Of a stretch of 64,000 nt of DNA, positions 25,483 through 34,367 are shown in pieces (within the stretch, counting starts at the first letter, position 1; each line of letters starts with the position of its first letter). A program made the translations under genes and the position numbers. The notes below the pieces were generated by a model, which saw only the letters and a program-made list of their open reading frames with translations, was not told the DNA's origin and did not search any database. The stretch comes from Limiplasma sp048370855 (GTDB lineage: Bacteria; Bacillota; Clostridia; Christensenellales; Aristaeellaceae), in assembly GCA_048370855.1 (NCBI GenBank), contig DBGEOK010000105.1:1-64000 (forward strand). The letters are read 5' to 3'.

Positions 25483-26171
25483 TCCTTTTGCGGCTTCATC
25501 AATCCCTCCGGATTGATGGAACGGCCGTCCTTGCGCAGCTCAAAGGCGAGGGGCTTCCCGTCCAGCACGCGCGCGATGATATCGCCGGCGTACACGCGGT
25601 CGCCCTCCTCGGCATAGCAAACGAGCAAGTTGCCGTAAATGGATTCGGTGTCGTCGTCATGGCGAACCCGAATGATCCGTTCTTCATCCAGGCCATGCGC
25701 GATACTCATGATTTCGCCGTCCGCCACGGCGCGAACGTCCGCCACGGCGCTCTGCACCTCGATATAGGGCTCCTGCTGGGACCAGGCGTGCACGGTTTCC
25801 CCCACCACGGGCGCGAGCACGGATACGTTCTCCTGCTCGTTCCATACGGCCTGAATGCCCTCGGGCAGAAAGCCGTTGACAAAGCTGAGCTTTCCCAGGC
25901 TTTCGTCCCATTCCATATTGACGCTGTCCTGAAGCGCGGAAAAGACGCTCTGCGTCTGCGGCGTGCCGGCGTTTTTGACGGCGACCAGCGTGAGAAGCAG
26001 CCCGCCCACGACCGCAAGATTGCGGATGAGCTTATCCGTTTGCAGCAGCCGCTTGCCCCATCCGGCTTCCTTCGGGTATTCGGTGAGCGTCGCGCCTGTT
26101 TCCACCCGGTCGCTCAAGAGCGACGGCTCGCTTTTCACCTTCATATTCTTAACCTGCGTTTGACGGTTCAA
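25479..26171 (-). CDS. spoIVFA: SpoIVFA-like protein with degenerate M23 domain
   Basis: This membrane protein has one segment at about residues 40-57 and a C-terminal LytM/M23-like domain. The metal ligands of active M23 peptidases are lost: the usual HLHFE is PLAFE here, so it is unlikely to be catalytic. SpoIVFA in Bacillus holds and inhibits SpoIVFB. I chose a TTG start at 26171, with GGAGGG 6 bases upstream; a GTG at 26186 or the ATG 36 bases downstream of the TTG are alternatives. It is coupled to spoIVFB. Confidence 0.8.
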   Translation of the reverse strand: MNRQTQVKNMKVKSEPSLLSDRVETGATLTEYPKEAGWGKRLLQTDKLIRNLAVVGGLLLTLVAVKNAGTPQTQSVFSALQDSVNMEWDESLGKLSFVNGFLPEGIQAVWNEQENVSVLAPVVGETVHAWSQQEPYIEVQSAVADVRAVADGEIMSIAHGLDEERIIRVRHDDDTESIYGNLLVCYAEEGDRVYAGDIIARVLDGKPLAFELRKDGRSINPEGLMKPQKE

Positions 26172-26477
26172 GGCAATCCCTCCCACCGCTAGCCTATGCG
26201 GGAAGCCGGAGCGTAAGAACCGGCGAAGCGGGAGGAAAGGCGTGGGAAGCGGGAATAGGATTGGAGCATGGATTTGGATGGGACGCTTTCCTGATTGCCT
26301 GGGCTATGCAATGCGCCGCCTCCTTCCGGGACAATCATGACGGCATGCTTTTTCCCCCCTCCAGCCAAGCATAGGGCTTGATAAAATCGGATCTACAAAA
26401 AGGCGCATACCGGCTTAACAATACAGTAAGTCTATACGCGCCTCAAGCCCATAACTCCGCAAAGCTTATCGTAAGGG
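26172..26477. other. Spacer upstream of spoIVFA
   Basis: About 300 bases without a supported gene. The spoIVFA promoter must lie here, but no clear sigma-A or sporulation sigma boxes were read. GC content drops toward the right where the acetyltransferase region begins. Confidence 0.4.
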
Positions 26478-26490
26478 CAAATCGGAATTT
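26478..26490 (+). repeat. Left arm of 13-bp inverted repeat around the AAC(6') gene
   Basis: CAAATCGGAATTT is the exact reverse complement of AAATTCCGATTTG at 26938-26950. It overlaps the last bases of the acetyltransferase gene stop codon. Confidence 0.7.
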
Positions 26491-26923
26491 ACAAAGCTTT
26501 GGTAAAACAGATGATTCTATTTGCTTCTGAAAAATTCATAGCTTTATGAAAATGAAAGCTGTCAATATTATTGATTTCGCAATCACTGGCAAACTCATGG
26601 CATCCGTTTTCTTTCGCCCATGCTTCACATTCGGCTAATAATTCTTTGGCATATCCTTTATTACGATAGCTTTTCTTCACAAAAATTCCCTCTAAATATC
26701 CAACCGGACTTGTTTTTGTACCTTCCACATAATCATATCGCAACGAAGATTGTGCAAAACCGACAGGCACATCATGTTCATATTTCAAAAAAATTGCGTT
26801 TTTTCCATTCTTCATCATTTCAGAAAATTCATTGGTGAGTTCGTTGACAGAATGATTCTGCCATATCATCACAGCTAGTTTTGCCAGTATTTCTAAATCA
26901 CTGTATCCTGCCTTTTTGATCAT
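26489..26923 (-). CDS. AAC(6')-type aminoglycoside N-acetyltransferase-like protein
   Basis: This GNAT protein of 144 residues, the usual AAC(6')-I length, shows the family-typical stretches DYVEGTKTSPVGYLEGIFV, YRNKGYAKELL and EFASDCEINNIDS, and ends ANRIICFTKAL. Such enzymes transfer acetyl from acetyl-CoA to the 6'-amino group of aminoglycosides; activity here is inferred. Base composition is strikingly AT-rich against a GC-rich background, with different codon use (AAA, AAT, ATT), and the gene is enclosed by a 13-bp inverted repeat, so recent horizontal acquisition is likely. It has an AAGGA ribosome binding site. No transposase or integrase remains nearby. Confidence 0.85.
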   Translation of the reverse strand: MIKKAGYSDLEILAKLAVMIWQNHSVNELTNEFSEMMKNGKNAIFLKYEHDVPVGFAQSSLRYDYVEGTKTSPVGYLEGIFVKKSYRNKGYAKELLAECEAWAKENGCHEFASDCEINNIDSFHFHKAMNFSEANRIICFTKAL

Positions 26924-26937
26924 ATGGCCTTCCTTAC

Positions 26938-26950
26938 AAATTCCGATTTG
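26938..26950 (-). repeat. Right arm of 13-bp inverted repeat
   Basis: AAATTCCGATTTG matches the left arm at 26478-26490 in inverted orientation. It lies 15-27 bases upstream of the acetyltransferase start. AT-rich DNA continues to about 27050, so the insertion may extend further than the repeat. Confidence 0.65.
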
Positions 26951-27102
26951 TATTTCTGGTTATATAGACGGAAAAACAGTAAAATGCTTCAATCTCAATA
27001 AAATGACAGCATATCAGACGGGCGCCGTCACGATACCCTTGGAAGTTTTCGTTTGAATACAATCCAAAACGCAAGTCTGACGGCTCCCCGTTCCCGCTCC
27101 GC

Positions 27103-28347
27103 TTACAGGCAGCCCTTCCGGCGCATATACTCCAGCGTTCGGCTCAGCGCCAGCTTGCCGTGGCTGTATGTCAGCCCGCCCTGCAAAAAGGCCGTATAGG
27201 GCTCGCGCATGGGCGCGTCCGCGCTGAGCTCGATGGACGCCCCCGAGACAAACGTACCCGCCGCCATAATGACCTTATGCTGATAGCCCGGCATATCCCA
27301 AGGTTCCGGGAGCGCCATGCTGTCGATGGGCGAGGCCATTTGAATCCCCTGGCAGAAGGCGATCAGCCGTTCCGGCGTGCCCAGCTCCAGCGCCTGAATA
27401 ATATCCGAGCGCGGCTCGTCCGGCTTAGGCGTGGCGTTCATGCCCAGGCTTTCAAACATGGCCGCAGCCAGCACGGCTGTTTTCATGGCCTGGGCCACCA
27501 CATGCGGGGCCAGAAAAAGGCCCTGATAAAACGGCTGATAGCTTCCCGCATAGCTGCCGACCTCCTGGCCGATACCCGGCGCGGTTAAGCGAAAGGCGAC
27601 GCGTTCCACCAAGTCCCCGCGGCCGGCGATATACCCGCCCGTGGGCGCGAGCCCGCCGCCTGGGTTTTTAATCAGGCTGCCGACGCACAGGTCCGCACCG
27701 TACTGGGTCGGTTCCTTCTGGCACACAAACTCGCCGTAGCAATTATCCACCATGAGAACGGCGTTGGGAAAATCGGCGCGAAGCATGTCGGAAAGCGGCT
27801 TGATATCCTCGGGCATCAGGCTGGGGCGCGAGGAATACCCACGGCTGCGCTGAACCGCCACCACCCGGGTGGCGGGCTTCATGGCCGCGCGGATGGCCGG
27901 CAGGTCCGGCCTGCCCTTCTCATCCAGCGGGATCTCGCAATAGGTAACCCCCATTTCCCTCAGCGAGCCCGCCGGGCAGCCGCGCACGCCGATCACATCC
28001 TCCAGCGTATCATAGGGCGCGCCGGAGGCGTACATCAGCTCGTCTCCCGGCCGAAGCACGCCAAACAGGCAGAGCGAAAGCGCGTGCGTGCCGGAAGCGA
28101 TCTGCGGGCGCACGATGGCCGCCTCCGCGTCAAACAGCTCCGCAAACAGGCGTTCCAGCGTGTCCCGCCCCACGTCGTCATAGCCGTAGCCTGTGGTGGG
28201 CGCAAAATGGCGCGCCGCCACCTGATGGGCTTGCATGGCGTCCAAAACCTTTTCCGTGTTTGCCAGCGCGATGCGGTCAATACGCGAAAAGGCCGCCGCG
28301 CAACGGCCTTCGGCGGCCTCCAGCAATGCTCTCATGTCGCTCATCAT
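27103..28347 (-). CDS. Methionine gamma-lyase family protein (YnbB-like)
   Basis: This PLP-dependent protein of 414 residues belongs to the family named for methionine gamma-lyase and for aluminium resistance (YnbB of Bacillus). It has the PLP lysine in GSLIKNPGGG and the conserved ASGAPYDTLEDVIG stretch. The family is usually next to miaA, hfq or lexA in Firmicutes, as here, but the true reaction is uncertain. The ATG at 28347 overlaps the miaA stop as ATGA; a second ATG at 28344 has better spacing to GGAGG. Confidence 0.85.
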   Translation of the reverse strand: MMSDMRALLEAAEGRCAAAFSRIDRIALANTEKVLDAMQAHQVAARHFAPTTGYGYDDVGRDTLERLFAELFDAEAAIVRPQIASGTHALSLCLFGVLRPGDELMYASGAPYDTLEDVIGVRGCPAGSLREMGVTYCEIPLDEKGRPDLPAIRAAMKPATRVVAVQRSRGYSSRPSLMPEDIKPLSDMLRADFPNAVLMVDNCYGEFVCQKEPTQYGADLCVGSLIKNPGGGLAPTGGYIAGRGDLVERVAFRLTAPGIGQEVGSYAGSYQPFYQGLFLAPHVVAQAMKTAVLAAAMFESLGMNATPKPDEPRSDIIQALELGTPERLIAFCQGIQMASPIDSMALPEPWDMPGYQHKVIMAAGTFVSGASIELSADAPMREPYTAFLQGGLTYSHGKLALSRTLEYMRRKGCL

Positions 28348-29291
28348 TCTGCCTCCTTTGCAGCCATAGAAAAAAATTTCACAGCGGTTTTCTCCGCCGT
28401 TTGCGGCAGGACGGGGCTTTGGGCGTCCAGCCAGCGAACCGCCGGTTCGGCCCTGAACCACGTCTCCTGCCGCTTGGCGTAGTGCCGCGTGTTGAGGATG
28501 ATCCGCCTGACGGCGTCGGAGGTCTGCCCCCCGCCGAGGGCGGCGGGTACAAGCTCCTTATAGCCGATGCCCTGCATCGACTGGGCGGTGGGCGGAACGC
28601 CGCTTTTCAGCAGCGACCGCACCTCATCCAACAGCCCCAGCTCCATCATCCGGCGAACGCGCCGCTCGACGCGCTGAAACAGCAGCTCGCGGGGCATGCG
28701 AAGCCCAAGCGCTAAAACCGCATAAGGTCCCGGCGTTTCTGCGCCGCGCTGGGCGCTCATAGGCTTTCCCGTCAGTTCGCAAACCTCGAGCGCTCGGACG
28801 ACGCGCCGCAGATCGTTGGGGTGCAGCCGGGCCGCCGTGTCGGGGTCCGCCTGCGCAAGAAGGTCGTGCAGCCGTTGCCGGCCCCCCGGCTCCTCCGCGA
28901 TGGCCGCGTACCGGGCGCGCAGCTCCTCGTCGCCCTTTACGCCGCCCAGCATAAGCCCGCGCGCCAACGCGCTCAGGTACAGACCCGTGCCTCCCGCCAG
29001 CACCGGCAGCCGCCCGCGCGACGCGATATCCTCGATCGCCTTTCCGGCCAGCCCGGCATAATCCGCCACGGCGAAGGCTTCCGTGGGTTCGGCAACGTCC
29101 AGCAGATGGTGCCTGACGCGCGAGCGCTCCTGCGCCGTCGGCTTGGCGGTGCCAATGTCCATACGCCGGTAGACCTGCATGGAATCCATGCAGACAATCT
29201 CGCCGTTCAGGCGCTCGGCCAGGGCCATCGCAAGCTCGCTTTTACCGCTTGCCGTAGGTCCGACAACAGCAAGGACCCGGATTTTCCCCAC
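28344..29291 (-). CDS. miaA: tRNA dimethylallyltransferase
   Basis: MiaA transfers a dimethylallyl group to A37 of tRNAs that read U-starting codons, the substrate for MiaB. The product has 315 residues with P-loop GPTASGKSE, then MDSMQVYRRMDIGTAKP and HHLLDV, and the AGGTGLYLSAL motif, all typical. It starts with GTG at 29291 after GGAGG. In this operon miaA and miaB lie a few genes apart, so both halves of the A37 modification pathway are produced from one transcript. Confidence 0.95.
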   Translation of the reverse strand: MGKIRVLAVVGPTASGKSELAMALAERLNGEIVCMDSMQVYRRMDIGTAKPTAQERSRVRHHLLDVAEPTEAFAVADYAGLAGKAIEDIASRGRLPVLAGGTGLYLSALARGLMLGGVKGDEELRARYAAIAEEPGGRQRLHDLLAQADPDTAARLHPNDLRRVVRALEVCELTGKPMSAQRGAETPGPYAVLALGLRMPRELLFQRVERRVRRMMELGLLDEVRSLLKSGVPPTAQSMQGIGYKELVPAALGGGQTSDAVRRIILNTRHYAKRQETWFRAEPAVRWLDAQSPVLPQTAEKTAVKFFSMAAKEAE

Positions 29292-29302
29292 GCTTGAACC
29301 TC

Positions 29303-31306
29303 CTATTGGATTCGCTTAAAACGCTTTTCCAGCGCATAGCGCGTAATCTCCGTCACAATCGGGCGTCCATGAGGGCAGGTCGGCATCGATCCGCTCTCCA
29401 GCATATTTCGCAAAAACCCTTCAATTTCCGGCTCGCTCAGCTTATCGCCGCCCTTGATGGCGCGCTTGCATGCCATTTGAGCCACTTGGCGGCGCATGCG
29501 CTCCCGCGTGGCCTGGCCGCGCCCGTCCTGGCATTCGTCCAAAGCCTCTAAAAGCAGCTCGCGCGGCGAATCGTTCCGTCCAAAGAGCGTCGGCACGGCA
29601 TGCACGGCCACGCAGGTATCGTCGAAGGGTTCAATTTCAAACCCGGCGTCCCGCAGCACGGGCGTCAGCTCGGCGGCCAGGGCCATATCCCGCGCCGTCA
29701 GCCGCACAAGCTGCGGGGAAAGCAGGCGCTGGGAAATATGTTCGCCCTCAAAACGGGCCATCATCCGATCATACAGAATGCGCTCATGGGCCGCGTGCTG
29801 GTCTACCAGCAGCAGCCTGTCCGCCGCCTCAAAAACCCAGTAGGTATCAAATACGATGCCCACCATGCGCAGAACGGGGCCATGCTCGCCGGCAGCCTCC
29901 AAAAGCGCGGGCCGCTCCGTCGAGGGCTCCTTGAAAAGCCCGCCGGCAGAAGCGTTTCCGGCTTCCTCCCGGTATCGCTCGCGCAGCAGCTCCGCGTTGG
30001 GCCGCGGCATGACCGTCTCGCTCAGCGCCATGCCCTCCAGGCGCATGGCGGGAACGGAAACGGAAGCGGGCATCCCGGTTCGATCGCTCTGCGGCTCCTT
30101 CCGGGTTTCCACAGAGGCTTGGTCTGACAAGGGCGAAGCAACCGGCTGGCGCTCTGCCTGGATCGGCTGTTTGGGAACGCTCTCGCGCTCTGCAGGAGCG
30201 GCGGCGTCTTGCCCGTCGGTCGGTTCTCCCACCGGCACGACGGTAAAACCCGTTTCCGTCGAAACGGCGCGCGCCTCCGGCCCGTCCTGCGCCGCGGCGC
30301 TTAGCCGCGCGCCCAGGCTCTCGCTTTGCATAGCCTCGCGGACAAGGGTTTCCACCGCTTCGGCCACGTTCAGCTCGTTTTGAAAACGAACCTCGAGCTT
30401 GTTGGGGTGCACGTTTACATCCACCTGACGGCCCGGCAGCTTCAGGAATAACGCGCACATGGGAAAGCGCCCGATCATCACGCGGCCCTCGCAGCCGTTT
30501 TCAAGCGCCTTGCTCATCAGCGGGCTTCGGAAATAACGGCCGTTGACGAAAAAGGATTGCTGCTGCCGGTTTCCCCGCGACAGCTCCCCTACGCCCACAA
30601 AGCCGTCCACCAAAACGCCGTACAGATGCCCGTGCACCTTCCGCATTTGCTTTAACGCTTCCCCGCCATACAGGCAGTATAACGCGGACTCCACGCTTCC
30701 GTCCCCCATGCTGCGGTATACCGTTTTACCCTGGCTGACAAAGCGGAAGGAGATATCCGGCCTGGAAAGGATTAAGCGGAGCATATAATCCGAAACCAGG
30801 GCAGCCTCCAACGACGGCTTCTTGAGAAATTTCAGGCGAACCGGCGCGTTTTCAAAAAGATTCTCGACCACAATCGTGGTGCCGACGGGAGAGGCGGCCT
30901 GCCGGATATCCGTAAACTCTCCCGCTTCCACCGTGGCGCGCGTGCCAAAGGCGGCGTCCTCGGTACGGGTGGTGCACGTTACCTTCGCCACCGCCGCGAT
31001 GGACGCCAAAGCCTCGCCGCGGAAGCCCAGGGTATGAATGTCATACAGGTCCTCCGCCTTGACAAGCTTGCTGGTGGCATGGCGTTCAAACGCGAGGCGG
31101 ATTTGCTCCGCGGGAATCCCCCGCCCGTTGTCCGATACCCTCAGATACCGGACGCCGCCCTCGCGGAGCTCCACGGTTATGCTGGCGGCCCCCGCGTCAA
31201 TGCTGTTTTCCACCAGTTCCTTGACCGCGGAGGCGGGGCGTTCCACCACCTCGCCCGCGGCAATCAGGCCGATGAGATCGGCGGACAGCTTCTTGATACC
31301 GGGCAT
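29303..31306 (-). CDS. mutL: DNA mismatch repair protein MutL
   Basis: This is a mismatch repair ATPase/endonuclease of 667 residues. The N-terminal GHKL ATPase shows ELVENSIDAG, DNGRGI and TLGFRGEAL; a poorly conserved linker (about 340-470) is followed by the dimerisation/nuclease domain. Endonuclease-associated motifs are present: DQHAAHERILYDRM (the last conserved glutamate is aspartate here), ACKRAIK and a terminal CPHGRP. ATG at 31306 follows GGAGG. It is downstream of mutS in the same operon, with a short gap. Confidence 0.95.
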   Translation of the reverse strand: MPGIKKLSADLIGLIAAGEVVERPASAVKELVENSIDAGAASITVELREGGVRYLRVSDNGRGIPAEQIRLAFERHATSKLVKAEDLYDIHTLGFRGEALASIAAVAKVTCTTRTEDAAFGTRATVEAGEFTDIRQAASPVGTTIVVENLFENAPVRLKFLKKPSLEAALVSDYMLRLILSRPDISFRFVSQGKTVYRSMGDGSVESALYCLYGGEALKQMRKVHGHLYGVLVDGFVGVGELSRGNRQQQSFFVNGRYFRSPLMSKALENGCEGRVMIGRFPMCALFLKLPGRQVDVNVHPNKLEVRFQNELNVAEAVETLVREAMQSESLGARLSAAAQDGPEARAVSTETGFTVVPVGEPTDGQDAAAPAERESVPKQPIQAERQPVASPLSDQASVETRKEPQSDRTGMPASVSVPAMRLEGMALSETVMPRPNAELLRERYREEAGNASAGGLFKEPSTERPALLEAAGEHGPVLRMVGIVFDTYWVFEAADRLLLVDQHAAHERILYDRMMARFEGEHISQRLLSPQLVRLTARDMALAAELTPVLRDAGFEIEPFDDTCVAVHAVPTLFGRNDSPRELLLEALDECQDGRGQATRERMRRQVAQMACKRAIKGGDKLSEPEIEGFLRNMLESGSMPTCPHGRPIVTEITRYALEKRFKRIQ

Positions 31307-31324
31307 GCGCGCGCCTCCTTTCGC

Positions 31325-33922
31325 CTAAAGCCTGCGGGCCTTTTCACGCAGTCTGAACAAGGTGTTCAGCGCGTCCATCGGCGTGATGGACAGCACCTCC
31401 AGATTTTTCAGCTCCTCGATCAAGTCGTCCTGCGGCAGATGGAACAGGTCGGTTTGCTTGTCCTGCTTCTTTCGCTTTTCCAAAATGTTGGAGGAGATGG
31501 TTTCCTGATTGATATCGCTGACTTCCAAACGAGCCTGAATCTCATGCGCGCGGGCGACCACGGGCGCGGGAATGCCGGCCAGCCTGGCCACATGCACGCC
31601 ATAGCTCTTATCCGCGCCGCCGGGCATGATCTTTCGCAGAAAAATAACGTCCTCGCCATGCTCCATCACGGAAATACAGTAATTTTTGACGCCCTGGAAG
31701 CGCCCCTCCAACTCGCTCAATTCGTGGTAATGCGTAGCGAAAAGCGTCTTGGCCCCCACCCGCTTCTGATCCAGCAGGTACTCCACCACGGCCCAGGCGA
31801 TGGCAAGGCCGTCGAACGTGCTGGTTCCCCGCCCAATCTCATCCAGAATAATCAGGGATTTGCTGGTGGCGGCGCGAAGGATGCCGGCCGTCTCGCTCAT
31901 CTCCACCATAAAGGTGCTCTGACCGCCCGCAAGGTCGTCCGACGCGCCGATGCGCGTGAAGATGCGGTCGCAAAGGCAGATATTTGCCCGTGCCGCCGGC
32001 ACGAAGCTGCCGATATGGGCCATGAGCGTGATAAGCGCGACCTGGCGCATATAGGTGCTCTTTCCCGCCATGTTGGGACCGGTGATAATCAGCATTCGGT
32101 TTTCATCGGTATCGAGGGTTACGTCGTTGGGTACGAAGGGGGCGTCGGTCAGGGTGCGTTCCACGATGGGGTGGCGTCCCTCCTCGATGAACAGCTCGCC
32201 GTGTTCGTTGATGGCAGGCTTGACGTAGCCGTTCTCGCGCGCCACCTGGGCCAAGGAGAGCAGCGCGTCCGCCGTTTTGAGGGCCAGGGCGTTTTGCTGA
32301 ATGGCGGCAATTTCCCTCCCGATGCTTTCACGGATTTCCGCAAAAAGGGAGGTTTCCAGCGCCAGGGCCATCTGCTGGGCGTTGGTGATCTTTCGCTCGA
32401 TCTCCTGCAGCTCGGGAGTTACAAAGCGCTCGCAGTTGGCCAAGGTCTGCCGCCGGGTATAGCGCAGCGGCGCCAGGCCCAGGTTGCTTTTGGATATCTC
32501 GATATAAAACCCGAAAACGCGGTTGAATTGGATCTTCAGGTTTTTAATGCCCGTCGCTTCCCGCTCGGCGGCCTCCATATCCAAAATCCATTGCTTGCCG
32601 TTGACCGCCGCCTCACGGTACTCGTCCAGCTCGGCGTGGTAGCCCTCGCGGATGACGCCGCCCTCGCCCATGGTCAGCGGCGCGTCCGGGTTAATGGCCC
32701 GTTCCAGCAGCTCGCACAGGGAATCCAGCGGGGTGAGCGTGTGCGCCAGCGCTTGAATCGGCGCGGTGGAAAAGCCGGACAAGGCCCGCTTGACCGGCGC
32801 GACGCTGCGCAGCGATCTCAGCAGAGCCAGGCAATCCCGCGCGGTGAGGCTGTTATAGCTGATTTTGCCAAGCAGGCGCTCCATATCCGCCACATTCGCA
32901 AGGGCCTGGCCAAGCTCCTCGGCGGCCATAAAGTCATCCTTGAACGCTTCCACGGCGTCCAGCCTTGCCTGAATGCGGCCGCGGTTTACCATCGGGCTTT
33001 CCACCCAGGCGCGCAGAAGGCGCGCGCCCATGGCGGTGTGCGTTTGATCCAAAAGCCAAAGGAGAGAGCCCTTGCGCTCCCCGTTGCGAAGGCTTTCGGT
33101 CAGCTCCAGGTTGCGGCGCGTCATCCGGTCCAGGAACATCGTATCCGCGCCTTGATAAACGCTCAACTGCGTGATATGGCTGAGCGCGTTTTTCTGGGTA
33201 TCGCTCAAATACCGAAGCAGCGCGCCGGCGGCCACGGCCCGCCTGTCCTTGTCCTCCAAGCCGAGCGAAGCGAGCGTTTGCACCCGGAAATGCTCAAAAA
33301 TGGCCCGTTCGGCATTTTTCTTTTGAAAAGCGCTCTCGGGCAGGGCCGTGCAGCTCACGCTGTCCGTCAGGCAGGGCGTGAGCCGTTCAATGCTGTTGGT
33401 AACGATCTCATGGGGATGGATTCGCGTCAGCTCGTCGCGCAGGGTGTGTTCCGCGTCCGGCAGCAAATGGGTCGTCAGCTCGCCGGTGCTTACGTCGGCA
33501 TAGGCGAGCGAAGCGCCTTTGCCAAAAAACGCGACGCACAGCACATAGCTGGAGCTCTTTTCGTCAAGCATGGAGGGGTCTGCCACCGTGCCGGGCGTAA
33601 TGATGCGGATGACCTGCCGCTCCACCAGCCCCTTGCTCAGCGCCGGGTCGGTCATCTGCTCGCAGACGGCCACCTTGTATCCCTTGTCGATCAGCTTTGC
33701 GATATAGGTGGCTGCCGCGTGATAGGGCACCCCGCACATGGGCGCACGCTCGCTCAGCCCGCAGTCCTTTCCCGTCAAGGTCAGCTCCAGTTCCTTGGAA
33801 ACAAGCGTGGCGTCCTCATAGAACATCTCGTAGAAGTCCCCGAGGCGGAAAAAGAGAATGCAGTCTTTATGCTTTTCCTTGATTTCCAGGTATTGCTGCA
33901 TCATGGGGGTCACGCCTGCCAA
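31325..33922 (-). CDS. mutS: DNA mismatch recognition protein MutS
   Basis: This is the mismatch-binding ATPase, with mismatch-binding FYE motif in RLGDFYEMFYEDA near the N-terminus, Walker A GPNMAGKST, Walker B with LIILDEIGRGTSTFDG and FATHYHEL. I chose a TTG start at 33922, giving about 865 residues and following AGAGGAAAGG; a TTG at 33955 lacks a ribosome binding site and a GTG at 33913 is another option. It follows the YlbF-family gene and precedes mutL, the usual Firmicutes pairing. Confidence 0.95.
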   Translation of the reverse strand: MAGVTPMMQQYLEIKEKHKDCILFFRLGDFYEMFYEDATLVSKELELTLTGKDCGLSERAPMCGVPYHAAATYIAKLIDKGYKVAVCEQMTDPALSKGLVERQVIRIITPGTVADPSMLDEKSSSYVLCVAFFGKGASLAYADVSTGELTTHLLPDAEHTLRDELTRIHPHEIVTNSIERLTPCLTDSVSCTALPESAFQKKNAERAIFEHFRVQTLASLGLEDKDRRAVAAGALLRYLSDTQKNALSHITQLSVYQGADTMFLDRMTRRNLELTESLRNGERKGSLLWLLDQTHTAMGARLLRAWVESPMVNRGRIQARLDAVEAFKDDFMAAEELGQALANVADMERLLGKISYNSLTARDCLALLRSLRSVAPVKRALSGFSTAPIQALAHTLTPLDSLCELLERAINPDAPLTMGEGGVIREGYHAELDEYREAAVNGKQWILDMEAAEREATGIKNLKIQFNRVFGFYIEISKSNLGLAPLRYTRRQTLANCERFVTPELQEIERKITNAQQMALALETSLFAEIRESIGREIAAIQQNALALKTADALLSLAQVARENGYVKPAINEHGELFIEEGRHPIVERTLTDAPFVPNDVTLDTDENRMLIITGPNMAGKSTYMRQVALITLMAHIGSFVPAARANICLCDRIFTRIGASDDLAGGQSTFMVEMSETAGILRAATSKSLIILDEIGRGTSTFDGLAIAWAVVEYLLDQKRVGAKTLFATHYHELSELEGRFQGVKNYCISVMEHGEDVIFLRKIMPGGADKSYGVHVARLAGIPAPVVARAHEIQARLEVSDINQETISSNILEKRKKQDKQTDLFHLPQDDLIEELKNLEVLSITPMDALNTLFRLREKARRL

Positions 33923-33959
33923 AAAGCTCGCATCCTTTCCTCTTGCGTATTTCAAATCG

Positions 33960-34361
33960 TCAGTGCCGGCGGTCGCACCCGCCGCAGCTATCGCACGAGC
34001 CGGAGCAGCCCTCTTCCTCGCTTTCCCCGGTTACGACGAACTTGATAATGGCGTTTACCTTTTTCATCATTTCGGAAAACGCCTCGCGGGTCTTGCGCAT
34101 TTTGCCGATCACTTCGTTTTCATCGATCGCGTGCTCCACATTTTCCAGCGCCTCTCCGGCCTCCGCCAGCGCGCCGTGGTCCATATTGGCGTCGGCCAGA
34201 ACGGACTCCACCTTCTCCCGCCGCTCGGTATAAGCCGCGATCAGCCGCGTCGCTTTTTCGTCCTTCAAAGCCGCCTGCTCGGCCAGGCGCATGGCGATGT
34301 ACTCCTCGCTCTCCAGAATCGCTTCCGCCAGGAGCTCCGCCTGGTTCAATACCTTTTCCAT
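33960..34361 (-). CDS. YlbF/YmcA-family protein with C-terminal cysteine cluster
   Basis: This 133-residue, highly helical, acidic protein of the YlbF/YmcA family carries an unusual C-terminal tail with five cysteines (CSGSCDSCGGC). In Bacillus the YlbF-YmcA-YaaT complex binds iron-sulfur clusters and affects RNA maturation through RNase Y. The position between miaB and mutS matches that of ymcA in Bacillus, so I lean to a YmcA role. The cysteine tail could be a metal or Fe-S ligand set. Confidence 0.82.
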   Translation of the reverse strand: MEKVLNQAELLAEAILESEEYIAMRLAEQAALKDEKATRLIAAYTERREKVESVLADANMDHGALAEAGEALENVEHAIDENEVIGKMRKTREAFSEMMKKVNAIIKFVVTGESEEEGCSGSCDSCGGCDRRH

Positions 34362-34367
34362 ATGCTG

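Noticed and set aside
31034..34045. A 1003-codon open frame antisense to mutL and mutS
   Set aside because: GC-rich genes often leave long open antisense frames; there are no domains, and the opposite strand encodes MutL and MutS unmistakably.
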